The position numbers and the translations under genes were made by a program. Shown here piece after piece: positions 25,240 to 38,292 of a stretch of 64,000 bases of DNA (positions within the stretch are counted from its first letter, which is position 1; each line of letters begins with the position of its first letter). This DNA comes from Hetaerina americana (lineage: Eukaryota > Arthropoda > Insecta > Odonata > Calopterygidae): positions 29,429,990 to 29,493,989 of the forward strand of contig JAKTNV010000001.1 in assembly GCA_022747635.1 (NCBI GenBank), read 5' to 3'. The notes under the pieces were generated by a model that saw only the letters and a list, made by a program, of their open reading frames with translations, had not been told where the DNA came from and searched no databases.

Positions 25240-25920
25240 GCCCCTGCCTTCTTCGACTCCAAATACTCTTTTCCCCATTGAAGCCTTAAATACCTATTCT
25301 CTCCTTCCCGATTTCCTAGCTCACCCAGCACTCTACCTTCTTTCACAATGGTCAACAACCAATAACTCTCAAAATCTACTCCATTAATTAATTTTACTGC
25401 CTTCGAATTTTACAAAACAGCATGACTCTTAACAAGACTATGTGTTACTGCTCAATTAGTGTTTTTCCTTGTCCAGCTCATCTCTATGCTTCCCTTGGCA
25501 TACGAGTATACGAGTAGGCTCGGCTCCAGGCTCGTATATCTAAAGCCTCCATCTACTCACATTCTCTTTCTTCAAAGACTAAGTTTCGGACCCATGCTCT
25601 GCACCGCACCATATAAAGTCTGCACTAATATTTTCTTGCATTATACGAAATTTTCAGATTAAGTACCAACAATTCACTCTGTGAATGTTTTATTGGCTAA
25701 CGTAACTCTTCTCCTAAACCCCATTTTTGTCTAAAATAAGACTCATATACGATAACACCTCCACGTATTCTAGTTCATACTTTCCCACTATCATGGATAA
25801 TTCAGTATTCTCATTTCTTGAGAATTTTATCGCTAATTGCCTTTCCTTATGATTTACATTTGTTAATAGAACATAATTTTTATCTTCCATCATACGCGTT
25901 TTTCCACTTTGAGTAATTTA
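25240..25920 (-). pseudogene. decayed LINE reverse transcriptase tail
   Basis: On the minus strand, fragments in the correct order but in shifting frames match the C-terminal half of a LINE reverse transcriptase: RQLAIKFSRN, then SYMSLILDKNG (cf. YLGS-LDxxG) near 25750, FIWCGAEHGSET*SLKKE near 25600 (cf. WSVxLYGxETWSLKK), EALDIRAWSR near 25540 (cf. LEAFEMWxWRR), SIEMSWTRKNTN near 25480, and IVKEGRVLGE near 25330. Several stops and frameshifts and a small insertion after AWSR show it has been neutral for a long time. The same motifs occur intact at 2.2-2.8 kb. Confidence 0.72.
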
Positions 25921-25924
25921 CGAC

Positions 25925-26150
25925 TTTCTATCCACGGTCTTATCAGCTGGTTGCTTTCTCGAGTCCCTAAAATTACCCAATGCGTGGCGGTAGACTGCAA
26001 CTTAGCATTTAAGCATGCTCACATCTAATTATTTTCTATCATAGCCTCGTTCCCAGAAGAGAGGGCGGCCCATTGGTTCTCAATCAGATAAATTGAGAGA
26101 GCGGATTCATCGTTCGATCATGGGGACAAATCGGAACGACTCCTTGTAAA
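25925..26150. other. noncoding spacer
   Basis: Nothing recognised between the LINE relic and the GC-rich patch. Confidence 0.4.
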
Positions 26151-26560
26151 AGTTTTTTTGAGTGAGCGAGCGAGAGAAAGAGAGAGAGATGAGATCATTT
26201 TTTTGGGAAGAGAGGGAGGAGGCATGCGTGGGGATCGGGAGGGAGAGGGAAAAGTAAGGTCCTTCGCCTTGAAACGGGCACGCGGGGAGGTTAGGGAGGA
26301 GAAGTCAGAGACCCCGGAAGTGGTTTCGCGCGAGGAGTGGACGAGTGTGTGGGCGCCACCCCCGAAACCATCTTATCACCGCACATCATCGACGACACCG
26401 AAACGAGAGCGTGGGAGGGGGACCGGAAGATGGCGCCAATGAGTCAGGTCAGTTGATCGCCCGGTGAAAAATTTAGGGACCGTATTGGTTTGATTCCAAA
26501 AGAGGGAGGTGAGAAAGAGAGAGAGAGGGGATGAACAGAATGAGTCATGACATTCTGGAG
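26150..26560. other. GA-rich, CpG-containing block
   Basis: Purine-rich plus strand with short (GA)n runs near 26172-26188 and 26515-26528. No gene called. Confidence 0.45.
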
Positions 26561-26823
26561 GCGAGTCCAAATGCTTCGACATTGGGAAAAATTAAACGCC
26601 AAGGGAGAAGTCCTCCACTCGACGGCAAAAATCTAGATAAATTTTCATGTATCATTCCATACATATATTCCGAATTAATAATAATGAAGCAGTATTCGCC
26701 GGGTTGGGACTACTTTCTATTTTTGATGGACCTTGGAACTACACAGTAATGTACTTCCAAGTACTGAAATGACAGAGAATATTCTTAAGCATCACACTTC
26801 ATAATCCAATCACTTAATTTTCA

Positions 26824-26950
26824 GCTTAGCGTAATTTCTTCCGCCTTCAATTTTTCCCAAAATGCTTATTCTTTTAATCTCCTTCCTAGCACTCTCCCCT
26901 CCATCACCATCTGCAGCATCCTATTGCCTCTCGGCACTTCCCACTAATAA
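26824..26950 (-). pseudogene. LINE ORF2 extreme C-terminal relic
   Basis: The minus strand reads MLQMVMEGRVLGRR and, after a one-base frameshift, ISILGKIEGGRNYAKLK, matching the basic tail of LINE ORF2 (consensus-like LLxxVLEGRxxGKRxRGR..., then ...EGRSYxxLK). The relic at 25.24-25.92 kb has its own EGRVLG segment, so this is a separate insertion in the same orientation rather than the rest of that copy. Confidence 0.55.
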
Positions 26951-26954
26951 GTTC

Positions 26955-28875
26955 CATTAAATTAAATATATTCCATTTACAACTAATTATTTTAACTGAT
27001 GACTGAATATGTCGAAACATACATTTTCGAGATTTTCATAATCTTCAGTTGAATAAAACCTAAGTTTTTGTAATAGATTTTGGAATACGATGAATGAAGG
27101 AATTTATAATGTAAATTGATTGACGTAAAAAATTAAAAATCGTACTTTGGACGTCTTAAGTAACTATAATTCTCCTCCATACCCATTGAACTAGCGAATA
27201 AACGTTTAAAGCCGCTTAATTGGGTGAAGCCATTAACGACTATATTAGTTGGACGTAAGTAAAAAAATACTAGGTCGTCCACTTGTAGTGAATATCAGTA
27301 GTGAATGTGAGGTGTTCAGTGTCAAATCTGAAACGAAACAGTATCCTTACGGTTTTACATGAAATATTAAGCCCAGTGATGCGCCAGGTCGTTCAATTGA
27401 ATGAGCTAAATCGAGATAACTGTTTACTTGAATGAGTCGATCGTGATAAAATGGCCATGATTGAACACTGTGGTAGCTCATGGCTTCGGTAATTCGACAG
27501 TGACTGACTTCAAACACAGCTCGTCTGTGTCGATTCGCGATTGATGTAAATGATTGTCCTGGCAATCGGTTCGTGAACGCAGTACCACTTCGTGAACTGA
27601 ATGAGCTGACAGACCGCTCATAATCGATTTCAAGCAAAGCTCTTCCATTTTGGATCTCAATCGACATGGATGATACTTTTGTTGGTCGCTCGTGATTGAT
27701 GGACTTACTTCGAAGGTTTTTTGAAATCGTCATTCGGGGATTAACGCTAGGAAAACTGTACTTCGCCACGCCCAAAAAACTGCGGAGGACACTTTCATGG
27801 GGTGTTTCGGAGGTGTTTCATGGGATGCAGCACATGCCTCCAGCATTTAGAAAACTTGCTTAATCCTATGTTTTTGGTGGATTCAGTGATATTCATGTAA
27901 ATAAATGAGGAAGAGAAACGAAGGTTAAAAAATACTTTTTCACGTAAAATAGATGGTAAATAAGAACCCAATTAAGCGTGAAGCATGCTTAGGAAATATC
28001 TATTTCCATGGATAAGTACGCCTTTTTTTTATACCAATTGTCTGAGTTAGAAAAAAATTGGTATATACATATCATCAGCCCCTTATATGATAAATAGCCG
28101 CAAAAAACTTTCTTCACTAACTAACGACTAACATAAAAATCTATAAATAAATAATCAATATAACAAATGCTTGTGAAATTAAAATTATATAACCGGCGAG
28201 CATTATGAGATTAAGACATTACTGAAAGCACAGGGAAAAAGAAGAAGAATTAAAAAGCACAGCATCTTCTTAAGTCCATCATAAAAATGAATTTATTATA
28301 ATAACGATGAAAGTAATGATCGCCATATTATTTTACTGTACGCCTAATTCAACATTTTTATCGAGTCGAAATGATGTCTTGAAACCTGCTTATAAGAGCT
28401 ATTATCGATTCCATTGACTACTTACGGCGAGAACTAGGGATATGATTAATTTAAATCATGATCCCAGGCATTCCCAATATCTTTTGTGCAATTAGTAGAT
28501 CAATCGATTACTGCGATCTCGTGATAAGATCGCTCAAGGTCGACATATTCCTTGAACTGACCACTGATCTTTGTCAATTGATAAGTGCCTTGATTCAGGA
28601 CTTGTTGATTCAATATTATTCATGAGCTATTCATTGGCATACAATTTCCACGATTCTCCAAGATGATACTGACTCAGCCTAATTAAACTTAAGTTAGTGA
28701 ATAAGATCTGTATTCACTTTTACGAGCAATATTTTACGATATTTGGTAACCATTCGAGTTTGCACAATATAGGTGACATGTAGGATAATAAAATAATACT
28801 AAATGATCACTGCTATGAGAACACATGCAGTGAGTAGCCGCCCAGGGAATGAAAACTCGTGCTGAACCAAAAATC
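26955..28875. other. noncoding, with a patch of short similar motifs
   Basis: 27385-27770 contains recurring GAATGAG, CGATTGAT and CGTGA/TCGTGA motifs without a fixed period. A 142-codon minus-strand frame crosses it (27347-27775) but shows no known domain. The rest is plain AT-rich DNA. Confidence 0.4.
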
Positions 28876-28879
28876 ACAG

Positions 28880-29003
28880 TAATAACAACTAAGATACTCA
28901 GTCAATAAGGTTCGATTTCCGGTGGCCACAGGCAATTGTGTGGCAATCTTACTTCAGCCTTGCATGGATTCTAACATCAAGTTCAGTGTACCGTAAACTG
29001 AAT
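28880..29003 (+). mobile_element. SINE relic, family 2
   Basis: Contains a B-box-like GGTTCGATTTC (about 28909-28919) followed by TGTGGCAATCTTA and GTGTACCGT, in the same order and spacing as in the copy at 45.94 kb. The A-box side is too decayed to recognise. Confidence 0.5.
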
Positions 29004-29004
29004 A

Positions 29005-30025
29005 GGATGCAAAGCATATCGACCTTTGTTAAAATATAGTTGGTGAGGGAGCAGTCCTATTCCATTTTTTCCCCAGCCGAAATTCTTTACTTCAATTCCA
29101 GACTCCTTAATGACCTTAGCACCCACTGAGTTCTCTCACAATACAATGACATACCCCGGAACGCTAGGCTCGACGCTGATGGTAGTCAAACTACTTTTTC
29201 CTCGGCATTGACTCCAGACCAAACTGAGGAATCGAATCGAATCATGCGATCCCATGAGTCGCAAAGAAAGCAATGGATCGGTATCGCAAACTAAACAACA
29301 AATTAATCAGCAACCCTAAAGAGCGTGTTCAGACGATTTATCAACTGTAGGAAATTATAATTTTTATCCGCTCCAGGCGCACGGGATAATTTTAATCATT
29401 GTTTTCTCATGAAACTTCCATTTTACCTCCTTGGATATTTATGCGGTAAAAGCTCGTGTTAGTTCACATATAATCAAGATTAGGGATGAGAAATTCTCTA
29501 TATCACGTAAATTAAAGGTTTGAGATTAAATTAGAGGTACATGCATACGTGGTAGAATGTGCTGTTACTTAATATCTCGAAAATTCAGAAAAATAATAAG
29601 AATATTAATTCAGATGGAAAGGAAATATCTCCAAACAACAACGGAAACATCCCCATATACGGATGCTAAACTGATGACGCAAAACATGAGGTATCTCATA
29701 CAAAACAATATCAAAATCACGGATATCAATAGAGCAGTTCAATCTACAATATATCACCTAAGGAACTAGCGCAGCGGAGCTATGGTATGGCGCAACAATA
29801 TTCTAAGAGCATCCGTTCAGCAGGAGAGACATACGAATATGAATGCAGCTAATGATCTTCACATCTCAGTAAAATGAGAATAACCGAGAGGCAGAGGAAA
29901 TTTTATAATATAAATAGAAAAATATCAATTATTCGGATGGTATCCGGATACATAACCGGCGACACAAAGCAGTAGTGCGAAGCTGTCCACACAAAACAGT
30001 ATCGATGTCACTTGACGTCCTAAGC
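29005..30025. other. noncoding, no recognisable gene
   Basis: AT-rich; a 70-codon frame at 29557-29769 has no known relatives that I recognise. Confidence 0.5.
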
Positions 30026-30029
30026 GCAT

Positions 30030-31140
30030 CTTTGCAACGATTTAACCGTGTTGCTCCTCCGATTCGCCCCGGAGTTACTGTCCCCCCCCCCCCAATTCCT
30101 CCGCCTCAATCCGCATATGACAAAAGCTCGACGACGGGAACCAGGGCACCACGCGGGGAGGTTAATGACCACAGCGAAGCTGCGAGATCCCCTCCCCGCG
30201 CTCCACAAAATTCAAAGAAAGCCTGCAAAACCAACGCAAGCTCCGACGATGGAATTCCCAGAACCTCCATCCCTTTCAACCCGCCTCCCCGCCGTCCTCC
30301 TCCTTTCCCCTTCCCCACAAACCCTCCGAACCACCTCCCCCACCCGAATAAAACTAACGCTCCCTTATCGGAAGACCCCCACTCGAGAGGGTGAGAGATG
30401 TGTGTGCAACCCCTAACATTACCCCCCCCAACCCCCAACCATCCCACCGATTTCTAACTCACTCATTTCTAAGATTCCACGCTCCGACGCCAAGGCACGG
30501 CATAAATTTCAGCGCGGCGAGGAATAATTCGTTCACCTCTTCTGAAGTGGGTGGAGGGGGGAGGAGTCGGACCGCAAACTCGGGATCCCGGAACCTAGAG
30601 ACCGGTCTTCGGCGCGAGATTTATATTCTAAAACTCTCCTTCCCCCAACCGCCTTCCCCTCCCCCACCCCATCCGTCGCCCCAACTCCGCGGGACCTCAC
30701 TCCCGTCCGAAGAAAACCGCGGACGAAAGGGACCCAGGACGACTGATGTGACGCAGGGGAGGGGTGTGGATGGAATCGAATTATATTTTGCACCCGGGGC
30801 ATTTCGCGGAAGTCCACTTGAAGCGGGGGCATTTTAGTCGACCGGGGTAATGTAGAAAAAATTTGGGGACGCCCTTTAGGCGGCCCTTCTAACCCCTCGC
30901 AAGTACCGCGGAGAAAAGGGGTGGGGGAGGATGGAGAGATGGGCCCAAATCCCGATGTCTCCCGACACGTCTTCATTCGCCTCCCCCACCCACCCTTCTT
31001 TCGCCGAAAAACCGCCCGTCCCGCCCCGTCTCCACCCGTCTCCACCCGTCTCCACCCGTCGCCCCTCTCCCACATAATCCCCGGTCGGCTCGCCATCATT
31101 CCCCTCTTCCTTTGGTCATTCTTAATGTCTTCCCCTTCCG
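30030..31140. other. C-rich, CpG-rich block
   Basis: The plus strand is strongly C-rich (runs of C at 30078-30090 and 30421-30430), the reverse bias of the blocks at 6 and 19 kb. Open frames up to 205 codons on both strands are Pro/Ser/Thr or Gly/Arg/Glu strings. A 10-bp minisatellite sits at 31031-31060. Confidence 0.5.
31021..31060. repeat. 10-bp minisatellite
   Basis: Three perfect copies of TCCACCCGTC (31031-31060) preceded by one degenerate unit. Confidence 0.9.
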
Positions 31141-31464
31141 GCTCGGACATATTCTATCATCTTTTTGTGAAATTTAATCTCTTACCTCTGAAACCAACTC
31201 AACACGTTGCGAATGAAAAACTCACGACAAAATTCAGGAAATAATAAATCTTGAAGTAAACACAGGTACACAACCTCTCTCATTCAGTGTGTACTTGGAA
31301 GGTACAAAAATGTACGGCAAGTAATGCTTACAAAAGTAATTACGACGAATAGGGAAATGATTGACATGTGACGAGTTGCTAATGGCGTCGCATCGGAGAA
31401 TCGAGAACAACTGAAGTTATCACTGAACGCCCTGGACTAAGTTCTTTAGATATACAGCGTGCAA

Positions 31465-32270
31465 GTATAATAAATAAAACAAAATTAGGATTGATTCCGG
31501 GTAATCTATAGGAAAATTGCGATAGAGAAACGCGGAATGTGAGAAATTATATTGTGTGAAACCTTTCATTTATCTCGGAAGTAGAATGTCATGGGATGGA
31601 AGGAGTTAGACAGGGAACAATTGGAGATTAACACGACTTACGCAGAAAGGCGTTTACTGACAGAAGGTGCTGGCCATGCTCAAAGAAGTTAAGTTTGCAA
31701 ACAAGGAAGGAGTATGTGCTAGGTTTCGGTATTGTGAAGCTGTATTGATCAGAGACATGAGCCATTGAAAAATCAGACCAGAGAGGAATAGAAGCCTTCA
31801 AAACCTTTTTCAAAAAGCGAATGCTCAAGATTAAATTGTTAGATGAAAAAAATATGCAGATGAGAAGATGAAATTGCAATGAGGTGCGCGATTAGAAAAA
31901 AAACTCAGATAGAGGGGACAAACCCTGAGATTTTAGGGATTTATTTGAAACATAAGAAAGGTTTATACATGTATGAGCAAACATTCGTGTGCACTATTAT
32001 ATTCAAATGAACGTACGAACTAATATTTGAGCATGAATGGTTGGTTCCCTAGCATAAATCGCGAAACACCCTTACGGAGTTTGCACGGGTATTGTGTACT
32101 TATAAAATGGTAAACATAAAAGGAAAGGCCTCCACGAGGAAGTCCTAGGGACGAAGACGTAGGATAAGAGGATAAGTAAAGAGGGATTTTGGACAGAAGG
32201 CCTCTACGAGCGCACGGTAGTTAGCATTGGGAAGGGAGGACTGGAAGACTACATAAGACGACGATATCAC
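31465..32270 (+). pseudogene. decayed LINE reverse transcriptase tail, second family
   Basis: In plus-strand frames with several stops and frameshifts, motifs appear in LINE order: INKTK near 31470, FIYLGSRMSWDGR at about 31565-31605, RRKAFTDRR, TRKEYVLGFGIVKLY*SET, a QRGIEAFKTFFKKRMLKIK segment near 31775-31830, and near 32110-32255 GKASTRKS*GRRRRIRG...FGQKAST...LALGREDW, which resembles the basic tail GKxPRGRPRxKY...DLGxxTYxxxKRLAxDREEW. The YLGSxxSWDGR and MLKIK forms differ from the LDQHG and MEKVK forms at 2.2 kb, so this is a different LINE subfamily. The catalytic DD box is absent. Confidence 0.7.
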
Positions 32271-32274
32271 TAAC

Positions 32275-33845
32275 CTCCGAGAATATTTTATGTAGTATTC
32301 ATAACTCCATGGCTGCAGTTAACTAACGACTTATGCCTTGAGTAGTCGTAAAATAGAGAATTTAATAATTGGTTTTTTAGGGCTCAGGTCATTTCACACC
32401 GCTGACACTGTCGAATGGATTGATGTCGTAACGCAAGATAACGTAAGAGCCTAAAGCAGGCTTCGCACCTGTGATACTGGAGTAAGCCGGCGAGTGCACT
32501 GTCCAAAATATTGTGTGGGCCTGAGCTCATTCTATGCTGATGGTTATTAAAGCCATTGGCATGCACAGTCAACGATCTATGCTGCTACCTAAACGCAGCA
32601 ATTCTATTCTATTCAATTCTATCATTTCATGAATACGTTCACATTTTTCCAACGACATCAGAGTAGAAGACACAATGAAAACTTTAACTTTTCCCGTGTC
32701 ATATTCCGTGACTCCGTGTAACCTTAGTTTGAATTAAACATTTCCTAATTGATAATTAGTGAATAATTTCGTCGTCTTGTCTGTATTAAGTTTTAGATCT
32801 ACCTTTCGTAATAACGTGTATGATTCTTTTTTTTATTTTGCTTTTTTTGTAAAATACATTTTTCCAGTCAGTTAAAATTAATAAAAGCGTGACAATTCGA
32901 GTGTTTTAAGAATTTAAGATGATATTATACTATGGCTAAGTAAGGCCATTAAATGATTGATAAAGGCCTTATATTTACAAATTTGTCGCTGCTAGTGAAC
33001 TATCTCCTCTTGAATTGTTTAATTTTTATTGAATTGCGTCTCAAGACGCACAGAGAATACATTAAAATGATTAAATAATAAGCAAAACTAACCACGTGGT
33101 CAGACTACTGAGCCAATTTTTGCATAAATTATCAGTTTTCTGATTACGTAATGAAATAGATAAACGTTTCCCTAGGAAAATATGTGACAGAGTACCTTTC
33201 TGACCTTCATCCGTGAAAATGATAGAAGTAGACCTCGAGCAAGTTTTTGCTGCCGCCGCTTCACGATCTTATAGCTAACGTCAAAGCGCTGGAACTTTTA
33301 GCTACCACGTAATGACTGTTTATATGAAATCGATTGAAAGTTATTTTTTAAACTTTTCTCTTCTTTTATTTGATAAATTCAAATATAATGAAAATATTGG
33401 ATTCCACCTGATAATGACTTCTTTGCCTATATTAACTTTGTAGATGAATGTCACTCCGAATCATCCTTATTTTTATTCTGCAATGATTTCAGTGTAGTAA
33501 AACCCGCTTTGAGCTAATATAATAAGAGATGACAAATAATATATTATTATGTACTGAATGTGAACAATACGAACAGTTGAATAATTATTATATGTCATCA
33601 AAGTCGGTTTTAAGACGACATCTAAATGTTTTTTAGGAACAAATATGAATAAATTTAAAATTCGACATATTAGGAAGATTTATCACTTCTATCCAAGCCG
33701 CCTTCATCCCCCTTCCTCCTTTGCCTAGCATGTTTCACTTGGCTGCACAGATATTTCACGTTTCACGCCACTCGAAATCAAACAGAGCTCCACAACATTA
33801 AATATTTGAGGAAAGGAGTGTAAAACACACAGGATACGGTATGTT
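32275..33845. other. noncoding, with a possible unclassified repeat
   Basis: 32380-32630 ends in a short (ATTCT)n-like tail (32599-32624), as many LINE or SINE 3' ends do, but I see no second copy and no tRNA boxes. The rest is AT-rich and featureless. Confidence 0.4.
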
Positions 33846-33849
33846 ATAT

Positions 33850-34560
33850 CATGATTACCCCTCCATTCGAAGGGTCCCCCTCCACCACGCAATCCCATCC
33901 TTTGCCCGCGCTACTCCCACCCTCTCCCCCCTTCCCCTGCCCCTCACTCTCTCCGTTCCTGCATCCCCCCCCCTATTTCTCACTCACTCCCTGCCTCTCT
34001 CTCTCTCTCTCTATCTCGCTCTCTCACTCGGGGTGGATGACTCCTTCAGCAATACATATCGATCCCTCAGCCGGCCGGGGTGAAACGGACGGAGGGGGAG
34101 GGTAAGTGGCGTGAGGAAGGGGAAACACAGGAAGGAAGGGAGGGGGTGGGTGGAATGACGAGGTGGGGGTTGGAGGAGGAGGGAGAGCGTAAACACGCGG
34201 AAGACGTTTAAAATAAAACGGTGGGATTCTATTTTTAGTTCGCCCGTTCCGGAGCGGGTTACGAGCGGGGCAAACTAAACATTTGTCGCATTAACAATAA
34301 TTCGTTGTTTCTCGGTGACCAAATGATAAGAGTGGGCTCGTTTGAGAATTAATAATACAAACTCCTTTCCCCACCTCCTTCAGCCCTTGAAGCCGCTCAG
34401 GTAATCTCCGAAAAGTCTCATCGTCGGGGACCGATTAAAAATATTGTACGCGCCGGAGCCGACGGTCCCCGCGAGGAGATTACCGGATCGCGGATCGGAA
34501 TGAAGGCTCGATGATTATCTAGCGAGATAAATTTCGATGTGCGATGAGAACGCAGGCCAT
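33850..34560. other. GC-rich block
   Basis: C/T-rich to about 34030 with (CT)n at 33993-34026, then G-rich to about 34200, followed by balanced CpG-rich sequence to 34560. Frames of 60-84 codons are low complexity. Confidence 0.45.
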
Positions 34561-34564
34561 TCGG

Positions 34565-36275
34565 TTCCCGATGCGCCCAACATAATCACCCCGATGGGGG
34601 AAAAAAATGAAATAAACCAATCTGAAAATAAGCTCTCCTTTGCGGCATTACCGAAAGATACTGTTTAAGAATTACTGCTCCTCGGTGGCGTCGGTTTGGT
34701 GTACGTGCAATTGACGGCGTAACCCCACATCATCATCATTAAGTGCTTTCGGCGGGCTTTCTGCTCCTGATCTCTTCCTGCGGTTATCCCCGGTCATTCA
34801 CTTCGCGTCTCTGTAATTCTTCGTCAACCCTACGTGACACAGACAAACTAGCGCGCTAAGATTAATGGATGCGTAGCATCTGGCCGAAATAATAGCAGTC
34901 GGGCTTCATACGGAGAATCTTAATGGGGAATTTTTATATTACACTTTTTCAGCATTTAAAATATTTTTGGAGTGTGCCGACATTTTAGCCGAGACAAATG
35001 AAATTGATTATGTCCTATGCAATGCCTTCAAATCCGAGGAGGGCAAGACTCGTTCAGACGAGGCACTTTTTGGAATGGCATGTTCAAGCGGACACGAACT
35101 AGATATCGTTCAAAGAGAGGAATTCATGTTTTCGGCGAAACCATCCGCGGGGTATAATTACGTAAAACGAAATGGGTGGCTATGTCACGATTGGTATTTA
35201 TTGCCCCTCTGCTCAATGTGCGGTCGTGCGCGTCAAAATCATCCCGCCTGGGTCACTCACTCCCTTGCGGGATTAAATACCATAAACTAGCCGAAATATT
35301 CAGAATATCCCTTTCCTGCAGTTTTATGAACAAGGTACAGTAGCCGAAAAGCTAAGTGCCGGATTTCGTCCAGTAAAATCAGAATTCAAATCCAGATGAT
35401 TATGCTGTGCATTCAAAGCTATTACATGATGTGTGATTTCTGAGGGCATACTACGATTAAGGGGGAAACCAGGAGGTGAGTAGAGAAAGGAAATGACTCC
35501 CCCTTCCATGCATGCGCTTGGTTTCACATTCTGTAGAATGGAATGGGAGATGCGTTTGACTCTCGTATCTCAAAGCAATTATACTAATGAATTCATGACG
35601 TATGAATGCGGGAAAACAAGCAGACAGTTAAATGAATGAAAAAAACGATAAAGTTGTCAAATGACTAACGCCAGAGAGGGGACCCAGTTCATTTTTCCAG
35701 CAAAAGATAATTTTTAGACAGTTCGTGATAGGATGTCACTTTCCCTATTTCCCCCGCGTGGTTACGTACGCCACTGTCAGAAATAAGTATGACATTCCCT
35801 CACCATGAGTTATGAATTGATATCCTATTTCGCCCATGAACTTGATCTCTTTGCGCAGTATTGAGAAAAGTCATTTGCTGAGTAAGGATGTGTCCCTCCA
35901 CGCACTACGACACACATACAATCGGAGTTAATCCTATTTATAAAGGGAATTACGCCCTTGACTATTCAAGCGTCCCCAACTTCCAAAAAGTAAGTTGGCC
36001 TCCGCTGAAATGAATACTATCGATGGTTCAAACAATTCACGAACGGCACACATCGCGATAACATTTGAGGGGACGTAATGATGACGGATTACAATTTTTG
36101 TCTGTCACGAAGCAATATTTAATTTGCGTAATTGCTCCAGGCATATAGTTCTATTTCACACAATTGATACAGCGCTTTGGTTCAGTCTATGCATGAAAAA
36201 TTTTCACGTTCGGACTCAAAAGTATATGCATAAACAATTCGCACTTTGAATGCCCTCGGAAAGGCGGGGGATCAC
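34565..36275. other. noncoding, no recognisable gene
   Basis: Mixed composition. A 107-codon plus-strand frame at 34967-35290 contains NEIDYVLC, reminiscent of the end of a LINE endonuclease, but the sequence around it does not follow that domain, so it is not called. Confidence 0.4.
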
Positions 36276-36279
36276 TAGC

Positions 36280-37080
36280 GTGGAAGGCTTAGTTTGCCCG
36301 GCATTGAATCCTCCCCAAAAAAGCAGCGCCCGAAAAGTGCAGAGGTGAGTGCGTGAAAGGGAAGGGGGAGGCGAGAGGGAAAAAAATTAACAGGATTAAG
36401 CAGGAAAAAAGCGAATGAGTGGTGCATTTGCGAAGGTAAAGAGCGGCTGTGTGGGTGGATTGGTGGGGTGGGGGGTTAAGGGGGAGAAGAGAGGGAGGCA
36501 GATGGGGTGGGAGGAAAGAGGGAGGGAGAGAGAGAGACGCCTCGACAGGGGTCAAGGAACTCGCATCCCCCTCAAATCCTCCTCTTCTCCACCCTCCTCT
36601 TTCCCCCACCCCTTCAACGTTCCCACCCCCTGGATCCACAACCTGCCCTCCTCCCTCCCAGAACCTCCCGCCCCCGAAATCCCACTCCGTCCTTTCCCGT
36701 CGTCCTCTCGCCGCCCTCCGCCTCCCACCATTCTCTGTCCACCGGCAACGGAGTACACACACTGCAAGGGGGTGTGCACGGCCGGAGGGTGGGGCGGGGC
36801 GGAGGAAGAGAGACGGGAGTTAGAGCGGGGAAAGTCTGAGGGCTGCTGCGGGGGTGGGTCCACCAAGTGCAGGTCTCGCCGCCCCCGGCACTGTGGCGAA
36901 GGAGAATGTTAATAATCGCGAATGCGCAGCGGGAAGCCTCCGCGATGCACGAGCCACCTTCCCCCCACCCCCCGCCACCTCACCGGTTCCCATGTCGCTT
37001 GGGCAAGTGCATTTCGATAATGCGACAGTAATATTCGCCGCAGAGTTATGTGAGGATTGCACGTAGCGCTGCCATGGTGG
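36280..37080. other. GC-rich, CpG-rich block with two strand switches
   Basis: G-rich at 36340-36555, C-rich at 36560-36770, G-rich at 36775-36870, then balanced CpG-rich to 37080. Frames up to 165 codons are compositional. No gene called. Confidence 0.5.
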
Positions 37081-37084
37081 GTGA

Positions 37085-38265
37085 TGAGGATGGTCAATAA
37101 CATGACCAATCGGAGTTCATATTGCCAAATTCAAAGTCTACACTGATTAACTCCGAAGAGCACACCTTATTTGTGTTCCTAACGATAGAAAAACCGATTC
37201 CCCTTATAAATCATATTTTTCACCCTTTACAAAGTACGTTTTACAGTTCGAAGACCAAATGCTGTTCGAATAAATCTATCATACGAAAACACTGCTAGTC
37301 ACCCAGTAGCGTACCAAAGAGATGAGGAATGGGTCGAGGATTCAAGGAACTGAATACGAAGTGTGGAGACCTCCGGGTTATTGCAATTATGAATTGTTTG
37401 TAAGAATAAATTTAATCTCTAAAAAATATTACACTGGCATGTATTCTGCTAATTTAATTTTGTTCATCGAATCCGTAATGGATTACGATTAAATAATCGT
37501 ATTTTATGCGTAAATTTCCAAATGACTATCAGCCCCTTTGATGTGGGATTTATTTTGAAATTTGTGAAAAGGAAAGACCTCATCTGGGTATTCAATTGAC
37601 TCTGGTGAATAGAATTGAGAGTGTATATGCGACCACTAAATAAACGGCAACAATATCACGAGGTAGATGGTGCCAAGATAATAACGGCATTAAAGTCATG
37701 ACTTCAAATAAATTATGCAACATTTCGTTCTATCTATTCAATCCGAATTAATTGCCAAATTAATTTCGCAATAACGAGGGAACGTTTGTTGACATCCCAA
37801 AGCGTTAAAGAGAAACTGCAAGATTAATACAATTATCTGAATATTAACGATTGGTATATCTGAGTACCCATTTACAGAAGGGAAAGTAAAATTCATCGGA
37901 TTTATTGCAAAACCTAGGTACCACAAAAAATTACTTTATGCTCACAGAAAAAATTCAAATATGCATTTATCTGAATAAACTAGAGTTATGAATGTTTGCT
38001 TCCCTTATCACTGTCCTACGTACTTCATTTAAACTTTCATTTGTATTGTAAAAGTACTAGTAATTTTATCTTCAGCTATATATTCAACTATGCTTGTTAT
38101 TTAAATTTGAGTTTTGAAATCAACTCTTCAGTTTACCTAACATCGTGTCAGTTATTTAAATAAATACCTACATTCGCATAATTGACGAGATGATTCCTTC
38201 CAGCTAGTAATTCATGTCAACGATAGAAATGTTTATCGAAAGTCCTGTTTACCGAATTAAGATAA
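37085..38265. other. noncoding, no recognisable gene
   Basis: AT-rich; nothing recognised up to the mariner boundary. Confidence 0.55.
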
Positions 38266-38292
38266 TGTACAAAGTCTGTCCCAAAAGTAGTA

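Noticed and set aside
34967..35290. 107-codon frame with NEIDYVLC, like the end of a LINE endonuclease
   Set aside because: Only one short motif fits; preceding and following residues do not match the endonuclease fold.
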